Origin: Halobacteriovorax sp.
Lineage (GTDB): Bacteria; Bdellovibrionota; Bacteriovoracia; Bacteriovoracales; Bacteriovoracaceae
DNA length: 25,011 bases
Reading direction: 5' to 3'
Assembly: GCA_002686115.1 (NCBI GenBank)
Contig: NZAF01000090.1
Coordinates: forward strand, 1-25,011
Shown: in pieces, positions 1-7,029 of the stretch
How the letters are laid out: every line of letters starts with the position of its first letter
Numbering within the stretch: the stretch's first letter is position 1
The notes under the pieces: model-generated
The model's database searches: none
What the model saw: only the letters and a program-made list of their open reading frames with translations
What the model was told of the DNA's origin: nothing
Translations under genes and position numbers: made by a program

Positions 1-13
1 CTCCATAAATAAG

Positions 14-48
14 AAACCCCATCATATCACAGATGGGGCTTTTTATTT
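14..48 (+). terminator. Rho-independent terminator of an upstream gene
   Basis: The arms CCCCATC (17-23) and GATGGGG (32-38) pair around an 8-base loop and are followed by a T-rich run from position 40 (TTTTTATTTTT). It would end a plus-strand transcription unit that begins before the window. The minus strand has only a weak A/T flank, so one direction is favoured. Confidence 0.8.
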
Positions 49-99
49 TTGTGTCCCAAAAATGGGGTACAGTTCAAACTGAGGCCTTTTTGATTGAAA

Positions 100-112
100 G
101 GTGCTACTAGAC
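100..112 (+). repeat. Partial copy of the dispersed GGTGCCACTAGAC element
   Basis: GGTGCTACTAGAC matches the element cores at 12150-12162 and 19240-19252 at 12 of 13 positions. Only the left arm is present; the pairing right arm seen at 19278-19297 is missing. It lies 15 bases before the start codon of the gene at 128, so it forms part of that gene's leader. It may be a degraded remnant. Confidence 0.5.
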
Positions 113-127
113 AGGGTAAGTTAAGAT

Positions 128-1270
128 ATGTTTATCTTCAATCAAGAGACTCAAAATTTCATCAAAGTCGTATCAAGGCTTTTTTATAAAATCATTAAAG
201 AAGAAACAGACTTAGAACTTAAAGGAAAGAAAATCCTCTACAAAGGTTATCTCTATCCAATAAACTTCGTCGTTTTTGAAGACCCTAAAATCTTAGGTCT
301 CTATAATGAGAGCCTATATCAGATCGCCATTAATAAGGAAGTTTTAAGAATTAGTGATATTGAACTTTTAAAAAATATCTTAAGACATGAACTTGCTCAC
401 ATGTATCTACATTTAACTTGTGAAAACTCTTATCGCTCTCATGGGAAAGAGTTTAAAGATGTCTTTAAAAAGTTTTCTTGGGATAGTGAGTTTTCAAAAG
501 CTCAGATAACAATAAGTAATGAGTCAGCTTTTACAAAAGAGAGTAAAATAGGAAAGAAAGTAAAAAAGCTTCTTGATCTTAGTCACTCAAGTAATGAGCA
601 TGAATCACAACTTGCAGCGAAAAAAGCTGCAGAGCTTATAGAGAAATATAACCTTACAAGAGAGCTAAATAATGACTCTCTGACAAGTTATGCGGCCAGA
701 GTCTTATGCTTTAAAAGAAAGAACCCTCTCTATGATGGTATCTACCAAGTTTTATCTCACTATCACGTCTACCCTGTCTATAACCAAGGACGTGGAGAGA
801 GTTATCTTGAAGTTGTAGGAGAGAGAACGAACGTAGAAATAGCTCATTACATAGCATCTTTTTTAGAGAATAATGTTCCTCTTTTATGGGAAAGCATTAA
901 AAAAGAACATAGGCTCAAGGGAATTACTGCAAAGAATAGTTTCTACAGAGCTTTTTTTAACGAATTATCAAATAAATTAAAAGAACAGAAAATAAAACAA
1001 AAAAAAGAGCATAAAGAAGAACAAAAAAAGAAGTCCATTCAAAAGCAGAATACTGAAAACTTACCTATGAATACAACAGACCTCTTACAAAAGAATCTTC
1101 AAAGACATGTGAGAAATGTTTATCCAAGACTTTCAAAAACAAGTACAAGTGTTGGCTCTCACTGTAGTGAGTCTTCAAAGCTTGGAAAGAAAAGTGCAAA
1201 AGATTTTCAAATAAGAGGGGCCCTTGAAAAAAAGGGCCCAAACTCATTAAAGAAATTATTAACGTGGTAA
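128..1270 (+). CDS. SprT-like zinc metalloprotein fused to a DUF2786/DUF7168-type region
   Basis: This 380-residue cytoplasmic protein begins with a SprT-like metallopeptidase region. The zinc-binding motif HELAH is at residues 87-91, and a following HG..F motif (H105-G106) probably supplies the third ligand, as in SprT/Spartan proteins. Residues about 143-180 (NEHESQLAAKKAAELIEKYNL) match DUF2786, and about 200-250 resemble the DUF7168 region that often follows it. From about residue 281 the tail is very rich in Lys and Glu and probably disordered. SprT/Spartan enzymes cut DNA-crosslinked proteins; DUF2786 has no settled function, and a role in DNA-protein processing here is inference. The only ribosome-binding candidate is AGGG at 113-116, which is rather distant. 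A GC-rich hairpin (1218-1239) lies inside the last codons. There is no signal peptide. Confidence 0.75.
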   Translation: MFIFNQETQNFIKVVSRLFYKIIKEETDLELKGKKILYKGYLYPINFVVFEDPKILGLYNESLYQIAINKEVLRISDIELLKNILRHELAHMYLHLTCENSYRSHGKEFKDVFKKFSWDSEFSKAQITISNESAFTKESKIGKKVKKLLDLSHSSNEHESQLAAKKAAELIEKYNLTRELNNDSLTSYAARVLCFKRKNPLYDGIYQVLSHYHVYPVYNQGRGESYLEVVGERTNVEIAHYIASFLENNVPLLWESIKKEHRLKGITAKNSFYRAFFNELSNKLKEQKIKQKKEHKEEQKKKSIQKQNTENLPMNTTDLLQKNLQRHVRNVYPRLSKTSTSVGSHCSESSKLGKKSAKDFQIRGALEKKGPNSLKKLLTW

Positions 1271-1274
1271 TTTA

Positions 1275-2291
1275 TTAGATATCACTCTGCTCTGAAATAT
1301 GGGTCTCTGTAACTTCTGCAATTTCTTGAGTATCAACAAGACCAACATTCTTAAGCGCTTCATCAACATAGTAACAAGTATCTGCTGCAAACTCTTTACA
1401 TTCTTTAAGCATCGCTTTTCTATAATCTTCAAAATTAGAATTTTCGCTCAGACTCGTTAATACATTGAAGTATAACTTTGCTGCTTCTCGCGCACCAATT
1501 TTTGACATCACAAGAGCTGCCGATCTATTTGGAATTCCTGATAGGATGTGAACTCCACATTTATCATTACTTCTAGATGGAACGCAAAATGATCCATACT
1601 TTCTAAACTCTGCATCAGTTTTAAGTTGGCTCATGTGTGAAGGTTGAGCATTAAGTCCTCTAGATGGATCCATCATATCCCTAAGAGCAGTATGCTTATC
1701 AGCTAACTCTCCATTTAAAATACTTTCACCAATAAGAAATGGGTTTGAGAGATCTGGATTCTTTAATTGATTTACAACAGAACCAAAAACATCTGCAAAG
1801 TGTTCATTAAGAGCACCTGATTGACCTTCGTACTTTAATTTAGAAGTATGATCGATAACAGCATGAGTATATTCATGAGCAACTACATCAATGGCCTTTT
1901 CCATATCATCTAGACCTTTTCTTTTACCTGCACCAAAAATAAAACGATCCTTTGCCCAAGCAGCATTTTGTCTTAAACCAATAAGATCAAGAATTGCAAA
2001 TCTTGAAGCATTATATGTTGCATGAATTGGACTACCTTTGCCATCCCAACTATCATAGGCAAATTCATCATTAAAAAAGTCACTGGTAAAACGAATATGA
2101 TTATGAAGAGTTTTAGCTTTTCTTGAATACATAATACGGTTTTTCTTTCTACCGTTCTTATAGACAAGTATACCTTTCTTAGTAATTGCAGAAAATTGAT
2201 TTAAAAGTGATCCGTTATAGATATTAATATCTGGGCTAGCAAATCCACTGAGGGTCGCCAAAAATGACATAGTCAAAGCTGTTTTTTTCAT
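1275..2291 (-). CDS. Secreted M4-family (thermolysin-like) metallopeptidase without a large propeptide
   Basis: Residues 1-19 form a Sec signal peptide (Lys-Lys, hydrophobic core, FAS end). HEYTH at 139-143 supplies two zinc ligands and the catalytic Glu140. GALNEHFADVFG at 159-170 gives the third ligand Glu163 and the Asp of the family motif. Tyr154 fits the active-site tyrosine, and His248 in GVHILSGIPN matches thermolysin His231. All key M4 residues are therefore present. At 338 residues it is far shorter than typical M4 precursors: the FTP/PepSY pro-region is absent, and only about 45 residues separate the signal from the catalytic domain. The start is supported by AGGAGAAA seven bases or so upstream. 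Digestion of prey or environmental protein outside the cell is likely but inferred. The gene converges on the SprT-like gene with a 4-base gap. Confidence 0.9.
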   Translation of the reverse strand: MKKTALTMSFLATLSGFASPDINIYNGSLLNQFSAITKKGILVYKNGRKKNRIMYSRKAKTLHNHIRFTSDFFNDEFAYDSWDGKGSPIHATYNASRFAILDLIGLRQNAAWAKDRFIFGAGKRKGLDDMEKAIDVVAHEYTHAVIDHTSKLKYEGQSGALNEHFADVFGSVVNQLKNPDLSNPFLIGESILNGELADKHTALRDMMDPSRGLNAQPSHMSQLKTDAEFRKYGSFCVPSRSNDKCGVHILSGIPNRSAALVMSKIGAREAAKLYFNVLTSLSENSNFEDYRKAMLKECKEFAADTCYYVDEALKNVGLVDTQEIAEVTETHISEQSDI

Positions 2292-2419
2292 GGGTTTCTC
2301 CTAAGTTTGCTCATTAGTACTACAGAAAGGTGTTTGGAACAAAGTCTTTTGACTCATCATGTAAATAATATAAATTAATGGAGAAAAGACTCCCTCTATC
2401 TTGATCAATTCTAGTGACT

Positions 2420-2425
2420 TATAAT
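2420..2425 (+). promoter_or_regulatory. -10 hexamer of a possible leaderless promoter
   Basis: A perfect TATAAT ends seven bases before the ATG at 2433, so transcription should start at about that A. The hexamer overlaps the alternative ATG at 2424, which argues against that start. The -35 is weak (TCTTGA/TTGATC near 2399-2406). Confidence 0.5.
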
Positions 2426-2432
2426 GGTTAGA

Positions 2433-2801
2433 ATGAATGCTCCGAAATCAAGAAAACAACTTGTTCAAGAGTTCGTAAACTCCTGCACCCTAGTCTTTAA
2501 ATCATTTGAATATGATGTCGTCATATCTAAGAACAAGTCTAATCTTTGGCACTATACTGCAGCAAAACAGGATAAAAAATATGTTGTCTACTGTGCTCCA
2601 GAGATCAAGAAAGTGAAAGGACTTTTGAAAGTAGCGATCAATAAGATCCCTAAAGATCACAGACTGGTCGTCATTTGTAATCAGATAGATGCAAGTGATG
2701 AAGAGTTTGCAGAGGGTTTTGATTTCACACTCGTCACTCTTGGAAAGATAAAGAAATACGGAGAAGCTTTACTAGAAGCTAAGATAAGAGAGTCTGATTA
2801 A
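2433..2801 (+). CDS. Small conserved-looking protein of unknown function
   Basis: I do not recognise this 122-residue soluble protein. It has a basic N-terminus, then alternating strand-like and helical segments: VVISKNKSN, a KKYVVYC strand, a GLLKVAINK helix and a RLVVICNQ strand. It ends in a charged helix. Such an alpha/beta pattern would fit many small folds, so no function is assigned. No signal peptide or membrane segment is visible. An in-frame ATG exists at 2424, but it lies inside a perfect TATAAT, so 2433 is preferred as a leaderless start. No Shine-Dalgarno sequence precedes either. The stop overlaps the stop of the convergent queE by four bases (TTAA). Confidence 0.65.
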   Translation: MNAPKSRKQLVQEFVNSCTLVFKSFEYDVVISKNKSNLWHYTAAKQDKKYVVYCAPEIKKVKGLLKVAINKIPKDHRLVVICNQIDASDEEFAEGFDFTLVTLGKIKKYGEALLEAKIRESD

Positions 2802-3514
2802 ACACGTTTTTTCTCTGCACCATAAATCCACTTATGCTGTTGTCCTATAACCCTAAACATCGATCCAGCACTAATATTCATATCTTGAACTTGAGTGAAT
2901 CTCTCCATCGGGAAATCTTCATGTGTTTCATAACAAGGTGTTAAAACCCAAGGTACAGGCTGAGTACTTTCCAAATCAAGTTGTGCCATTACTGAGTTAT
3001 AAGCTTCTACAGTAGCATCAAAGTCTACTTTATCTGCAATGACAGATTTAATTTGATACTTATTTGGATATTGAGAGATAAGCTTAACAAGGTTTTGAAT
3101 TCTTGTTTTGACTCCTGTCGAAGGTGTTTTAAAATCAAAGCTAATAAAATCAATATTATCAAAAATACTATCTACTACTCGTGTTCCAGCAGCTTCAATA
3201 TTAATATACCAGCCTCTTTCTTTAAGATATTTAACAAGTTCTAATACTTGAGGCTCATGAGATGGATGAAGAGGATCACCACCAGTGATGCTCACTCTCT
3301 TTATCTTGCCTTCTAAAGACTCACTCCAAATCTTATCCCAGACATCGATTAAGGCCATTTTTTCACCTTCAAAGGCCCATGTATCCATTGAATCACAATT
3401 GATACAGCCAATGGCACAGCCCTGAAAACGAACAAATACTTGAGGTGTTCCAAGCTGAATTCCCTCGCCCTCTGTTGCACGGTAAATAGAGTTAATTAGA
3501 TAATTCCTACTCAT
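2798..3514 (-). CDS. queE: 7-carboxy-7-deazaguanine synthase (QueE), radical SAM enzyme
   Basis: QueE converts 6-carboxy-5,6,7,8-tetrahydropterin to 7-carboxy-7-deazaguanine, the ring-contraction step toward preQ0 and queuosine in tRNA. The N-terminus carries the family signature TEGEG...GTPQVFVRFQGC. The radical-SAM cluster is C33-x3-C37-x2-C40, followed by the GGDP motif (78-81) that contacts S-adenosylmethionine. The length, 238 residues, fits the family. No other queuosine gene is nearby, so it stands alone here. No Shine-Dalgarno sequence is evident. A TATATA hexamer ends about ten bases before the ATG on the minus strand, so the leader is probably very short. I looked for a preQ1 riboswitch upstream and did not find one. 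Confidence 0.92.
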   Translation of the reverse strand: MSRNYLINSIYRATEGEGIQLGTPQVFVRFQGCAIGCINCDSMDTWAFEGEKMALIDVWDKIWSESLEGKIKRVSITGGDPLHPSHEPQVLELVKYLKERGWYINIEAAGTRVVDSIFDNIDFISFDFKTPSTGVKTRIQNLVKLISQYPNKYQIKSVIADKVDFDATVEAYNSVMAQLDLESTQPVPWVLTPCYETHEDFPMERFTQVQDMNISAGSMFRVIGQQHKWIYGAEKKRV

Positions 3515-3555
3515 AAGTTCTTGTATATAGCATAAAAGCTTGATCTATCCTATAC

Positions 3556-3586
3556 TTGAAGGGTACTAAGCAGTAATAATTATAAT
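3556..3586 (+). promoter_or_regulatory. Candidate sigma-70 promoter for the DUF2452 gene
   Basis: TTGAAG (3556-3561) and a perfect TATAAT (3581-3586) are separated by 19 bases, which is slightly long. Transcription would start near 3593 and give a leader of about 18-24 bases. The region is shared with the divergent queE promoter. Confidence 0.45.
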
Positions 3587-3610
3587 ATACATAAATATTA
3601 TGGGTAATGG

Positions 3611-4147
3611 ATGGATATGAGTAACGATAGATCAGACGACAATTCTAATAAAGACAAGAACTTAGGAAAGGAGATCGATGTCTCTAAAATTGATCTAGAA
3701 AGAATGAAGACTCAAGTCTCTTCTCTTCCTTCCATGCTTGACTACGCCCATGGTCGCTCAAGTGCTCTTATTAAACCAGAAGATGAGGGAAAAATTAAGA
3801 GTCGTGCACTTAGGGCCATGGAAGAACAAACTGGTCGAGAGTTTAATCAGATTCTCAAACAAATGAAGCCACTTGTAGAACAAATCGAAAAACTAAAAAA
3901 AAGAGTCTACATATCCGAGTCTATCTATACCGCTTATATTCCATTTGAACCTGCAATTGGAACTATTTATTACCTCTACAAAAAAAGTGATGGCTCTTCT
4001 ATTTTATCTATCGTCTCCCCTGAAGAATGGGGAAGATCGATGCCCTATGAATCTTTTGAAGGAAAGGTTAAGCTACTAGCAGATCACACATGGGATGTCG
4101 TTGATGATGAAGAAGAAAAGTACAGTGAAGATATAATTGACTCTTAA
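3611..4147 (+). CDS. DUF2452 domain protein
   Basis: After a polar, disordered N-terminus (residues 1-35), the protein has the features I associate with DUF2452. These are a helical KSRALRAMEEQTG segment (63-75), a long helix to about residue 100, then FEPAIGTIYYLY (112-123), SPEEWGR (136-142) and VKLLADHTW (153-161). The C-terminus is strongly acidic. No catalytic motif, signal peptide or membrane segment is visible, and the family's function is not known to me. The start could be the ATG at 3611 or at 3617; neither has a clear ribosome-binding site. Its stop overlaps the stop of the convergent antiporter gene by four bases (TTAA). Confidence 0.75.
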   Translation: MDMSNDRSDDNSNKDKNLGKEIDVSKIDLERMKTQVSSLPSMLDYAHGRSSALIKPEDEGKIKSRALRAMEEQTGREFNQILKQMKPLVEQIEKLKKRVYISESIYTAYIPFEPAIGTIYYLYKKSDGSSILSIVSPEEWGRSMPYESFEGKVKLLADHTWDVVDDEEEKYSEDIIDS

Positions 4148-5394
4148 CTAGCTTTTTTCAATTCAGATTCTTTCTTAGCTTCTTTTATATTTTCTAATTG
4201 GATAACGTTATCTACAGTATTTTGCTCAAGAGAAGATTTCTCTAAAACTTTATCAAACACAGATAATATTACAGGTGTTGAGAGCATACTAAATGTAATA
4301 ATAGATAAAAGAAGTGAAGTAGTATTATTATCGATGATATGCTTAGATAGATTTGGAGATAGTATTAAAAAAGCAAACTCTCCTCCCTGACAAAGTGTTA
4401 AAGAAAAACGCAAAGAAGAATTAAAGTCCTTTAATAAATATTTAGCTATTGCGAAAAGGATTGAAAATTTCACGGCCATTAGAATCGATCCATAAATAAT
4501 GACTACATGAAAATTCCTAGCAAAATAGTTAATATCAAAACTCAAACCTATTCCCATAAAGAATACACCCATCAGCGTTGATTTTAATGGTAGAGAGAAT
4601 TTATGAATTTCATTTTTAAATTTTGAACCAGATAATGACATACCGGCAATAAAAGCTCCTAATGCCTTTGATAGACCAAAGTGCTCCGTAAGAAATGATG
4701 TGCCAAAAACAAGCATCAAGCAAAATCCTATAAGAACTTCTCTATCTTTAAAGCTCGATACATAATTAACAATCCTCTCTAATAAAAACCTCGAAAGAGT
4801 TACAAAGACTAAAATAAATGAAACAGTTTGCGCAATACTCATTATACTGACATCATTACTAATACCATCTTTTGGTGCAATCAATGGAATGATTGCCAAT
4901 ACAGGTATAATAATAAGATCTTGAAAAATAAGAACTCCAAAAGCTGCCTGCCCATAGCTTTTAGTCAACTGATCAGATTCCTTTAAATAGGAAAGACCAA
5001 TGGCAGTTGAAGATAAGGTCAAAGCATTTGCAATAACAAAATTGGTAGAAAAACTAAAACTTGAAAACAAACTAAGAAGCCCCATAAAGATAGATGATGT
5101 AATTGCATATTGAGTAAAACCGTATTGAAGAATCGTCTTTTTAAGATGATTTATCCTTCCTGGACTTAACTCTAATCCAATAACAAATAAAAGAAGAATA
5201 ATCCCTATTTCGCTTATAGCATGAATATTTTCAGCATGATGCAAAAGCCCTGTCACCTGTGGTCCAAGAACTATACCAGAAGCAATATAACCAAAGAGAC
5301 TACTTAAGCCTATTGAACGAAAAATGGGGATGAGAAGTGCCGTTGAACCAAAGTAATAAAACAAATCTAATAATATCAAGTCATTGGATGCCAT
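4144..5394 (-). CDS. CPA2-family monovalent cation/proton antiporter (KefB/KefC-like membrane domain)
   Basis: The protein is an inner-membrane exchanger with about 12 hydrophobic segments. Family motifs are GYIASGIVLGP (35-45), GLELSPGRI (73-81), LSSTAIGLSYL, the ion-binding QD pair in the segment GVLIFQDLIIIP (Q158-D159), GAFIAGMSLSGS (246-257) and CQGGEFAF (335-342). At 416 residues it contains the transport domain only. The cytosolic TrkA-N/RCK nucleotide-binding domain of KefB/KefC is absent and is replaced by a short charged tail (about 383-416). It probably exchanges K+ or Na+ for H+; the ion cannot be told from the sequence. AAGGAC lies about 11 bases before the start. A NhaR-like LysR gene lies about 600 bases upstream. 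Confidence 0.88.
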   Translation of the reverse strand: MASNDLILLDLFYYFGSTALLIPIFRSIGLSSLFGYIASGIVLGPQVTGLLHHAENIHAISEIGIILLLFVIGLELSPGRINHLKKTILQYGFTQYAITSSIFMGLLSLFSSFSFSTNFVIANALTLSSTAIGLSYLKESDQLTKSYGQAAFGVLIFQDLIIIPVLAIIPLIAPKDGISNDVSIMSIAQTVSFILVFVTLSRFLLERIVNYVSSFKDREVLIGFCLMLVFGTSFLTEHFGLSKALGAFIAGMSLSGSKFKNEIHKFSLPLKSTLMGVFFMGIGLSFDINYFARNFHVVIIYGSILMAVKFSILFAIAKYLLKDFNSSLRFSLTLCQGGEFAFLILSPNLSKHIIDNNTTSLLLSIITFSMLSTPVILSVFDKVLEKSSLEQNTVDNVIQLENIKEAKKESELKKAS

Positions 5395-5567
5395 ACTTTT
5401 AGTTGTCCTTAGAGTTTATCAAAATATTACTTTATTATAAGCAACTATTGTGATCATTTCGGTCATATACTAATAAATAGTAATTCGATTTAATCAATAT
5501 AAAGTTTCGTGTTTATATATTATTTTAATCTATCAAGTTAAGCTAAGATAAAAATGTGGAGGATCTG

Positions 5568-5636
5568 ATGAATGAATGGTTGATGTTAATAATGTCTTTT
5601 TTTCCATTAGCTCTTTATCTTTTATTACAAGTTTAA
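5568..5636 (+). CDS. 22-residue hydrophobic membrane peptide, probably unannotated
   Basis: The ATG at 5568 follows a near-perfect ribosome-binding site, GTGGAGGA (5556-5563), with five bases between GGAGG and the start. The product begins MNEWLMLIMSFF, continues PLALYLLL and ends QV before TAA (5634-5636). About 18 consecutive residues are hydrophobic, enough for one transmembrane helix, with a charged residue only near the N-terminus. It lies 28 bases before the DksA-like gene at 5665, which has its own AAGGAG, so the two are probably co-transcribed. Small single-helix proteins commonly tune membrane complexes, but no partner is shown here. The stretch upstream (5395-5550) is AT-rich, holds the divergent antiporter promoter and a TACTA-N5-TAGTA inverted repeat (5468-5482), and no other gene. 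Confidence 0.6.
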   Translation: MNEWLMLIMSFFPLALYLLLQV

Positions 5637-5664
5637 GGTAAATCACTTTTTTAAGGAGAAAAAA

Positions 5665-5964
5665 ATGAGTGAAAGTAGACAACAGTTGATTAAGGTTTGT
5701 GAAACAAAACTAAAAAAACTGAAAAAAGATTATCTTGATATAATTTCTGAAGATTATGAATTTAGAAGATCTGATAAATTCTATCGTAATCAGCATTCTA
5801 TTTTTAAGAAAGCAAGGATTAGAAATACTCTGCCTCAAATATCTAAAGCACTTCTAAAAATCAAACTAGGCACCTATGGTGTCTGCGAGAAAACTGGTGA
5901 AGAAATAGAGTCACAAAGACTATTAGCTGTTCCATGGACAAATATTAGTCTTAAGGCACTATAA
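5665..5964 (+). CDS. DksA/TraR-family protein with a degenerate zinc finger
   Basis: This 99-residue protein has a Lys-rich coiled-coil N-terminal half followed by the DksA/TraR signature GTYGVCEKTGEEI...RLLAVP (69-90). Aligned with the canonical DksA in this window, only the first zinc cysteine (C74) remains. T77, S95 and A98 stand where the other three cysteines belong. The DxxDxA motif at the coiled-coil tip, needed for classic DksA action on RNA polymerase, is also missing. It resembles the YteA/YocK-type, cysteine-poor members of the family. It may still bind in the polymerase secondary channel, but a ppGpp/DksA-type activity is doubtful. AAGGAG (5653-5658) supports the start. A strong terminator follows at 6001. 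Confidence 0.8.
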   Translation: MSESRQQLIKVCETKLKKLKKDYLDIISEDYEFRRSDKFYRNQHSIFKKARIRNTLPQISKALLKIKLGTYGVCEKTGEEIESQRLLAVPWTNISLKAL

Positions 5965-6000
5965 ATTTACTAAGCTCTCTACTCTCTTTCCATTATCCTA

Positions 6001-6032
6001 TGAGGCTCGAACCTATCCGAGCCTCATTTTTT
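6001..6032 (+). terminator. Terminator embedded in the 3' end of the convergent LysR gene
   Basis: TGAGGCTCG (6001-6009) pairs perfectly with CGAGCCTCA (6018-6026) around an 8-base loop and is followed by TTTTTT (6027-6032). It ends the small-peptide/DksA-like unit. The loop end and the right arm encode the last codons and stop of the LysR gene on the other strand. The minus strand has no T run, so it acts in one direction. Confidence 0.9.
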
Positions 6033-6909
6033 CAAAATTTTGATCTAAAATTAGTCTTGCTGCAGGGTTTTCGATTCTTTGTTCGCTATGAACAAGATAG
6101 TAACTACTAAAAACGTCCTTAAGCTGACCTAATCTAATGAGCTTATTATCGGCCATCAATTCTTTGGTCGTAAAATGAGGAAGAAAAATAACGCCTTCAC
6201 TTTTAGAAGCTAAGATTTTTTGAAGGGCCGTATCTTGTGTTTCTGCAATGAGTTTAGGTGTCACTTCATTTTCATAAAAAAAGCGATCAAGATCTCCCCT
6301 TAATTTTGAATGAGATGTGGGGACAATACATGGAGCACCATTGAGAGACTCTGGGAAATTCTTTTTTAAATTTGAAAATTCCTTAGAGGCATGGGCCATA
6401 ACTTTTTTATTAAGAATCTTTTTACAGTATAGCTTATTTTGACCAAAGGAAGTCACATGATGATCAGTGATCACTAAATCGATTTGATGACTTAATAACT
6501 TACCAATTAAACTCTCTTTAGAGTCTTCATAAATAGATAAAAAACAGCCAGTCTTCTTCCTCGCAAACTCGACGATGTCACAAATAAGATGCTTTGGAAT
6601 ACTATCAAGTGCACCAACTCTTAGTTGTAAGTTTTGTGCGACCCCTTTAGTGGCCATTGTATGAAGAAGCTCTTGTCCTAAATAATTTATCTGACTAGCA
6701 TATTCTAGTGCTACTTTTCCCTGTTCGGTTAAGTGTAATTTTCTATTTTTTCTATCAAATAATTTAACCCCCAAATACTCTTCTAGGTTTTTTAACTGAG
6801 CACTTAAGGCTGGTTGACCGACTTTTAAGATTTCTGAAGCTTTTGAAATGCTTCCCTGTTGAGCTATAACTTTAAAGTAAATAAGATGATGATAATTTAT
6901 CCATTTCAT
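6013..6909 (-). CDS. LysR-family transcriptional regulator, NhaR-like
   Basis: The product is a DNA-binding regulator of 298 residues, the normal LysR length. The winged helix-turn-helix is at about 1-60 (INYHHLIYFKVIAQQGSISKASEIL, then QPALSAQLKNLEEYLGVKLFDR). The effector domain runs from about 93 to the end. The INYxHLxYFxxI opening is typical of NhaR-type members, which in E. coli respond to Na+ and activate the antiporter gene nhaA. The CPA2 antiporter gene at 4144-5394 lies close by on the same strand, so control of that gene is a reasonable inference, not proven. No Shine-Dalgarno sequence is present; TAGAAT ends six bases before the ATG, suggesting a leaderless mRNA. The last four codons and the stop lie within the terminator hairpin of the opposing gene. 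Confidence 0.85.
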   Translation of the reverse strand: MKWINYHHLIYFKVIAQQGSISKASEILKVGQPALSAQLKNLEEYLGVKLFDRKNRKLHLTEQGKVALEYASQINYLGQELLHTMATKGVAQNLQLRVGALDSIPKHLICDIVEFARKKTGCFLSIYEDSKESLIGKLLSHQIDLVITDHHVTSFGQNKLYCKKILNKKVMAHASKEFSNLKKNFPESLNGAPCIVPTSHSKLRGDLDRFFYENEVTPKLIAETQDTALQKILASKSEGVIFLPHFTTKELMADNKLIRLGQLKDVFSSYYLVHSEQRIENPAARLILDQNFEKMRLG

Positions 6910-6915
6910 ACATAT

Positions 6916-6921
6916 ATTCTA
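6916..6921 (-). promoter_or_regulatory. -10 hexamer of a possible leaderless promoter for the LysR gene
   Basis: Read on the minus strand, TAGAAT (5 of 6 to consensus) is followed by six bases (ATATGT) and then the ATG at 6909. A transcript starting at the normal distance would begin at the start codon. No good -35 is seen, as is common for activated or autoregulated promoters. Confidence 0.4.
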
Positions 6922-7029
6922 CATGATTCTAAAATTACTGATAGCTTTATCGACATATTAAAATGTAATTCTTACCTGTCTAACTTCATCAACTTTTTGC
7001 CAAGAGTCTATTTTGCTAGGTTGTCCTAT

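Noticed and set aside
3515..3610. preQ1 riboswitch upstream of queE
   Set aside because: The short AT-rich leader shows no pseudoknot-type C-rich stem arrangement, and the start lies only about ten bases from a -10 candidate.
6859..7029. N-terminal extension of the alpha/beta hydrolase
   Set aside because: It would overlap the divergent LysR coding sequence and place non-signal sequence before an evident signal peptide at 7030.
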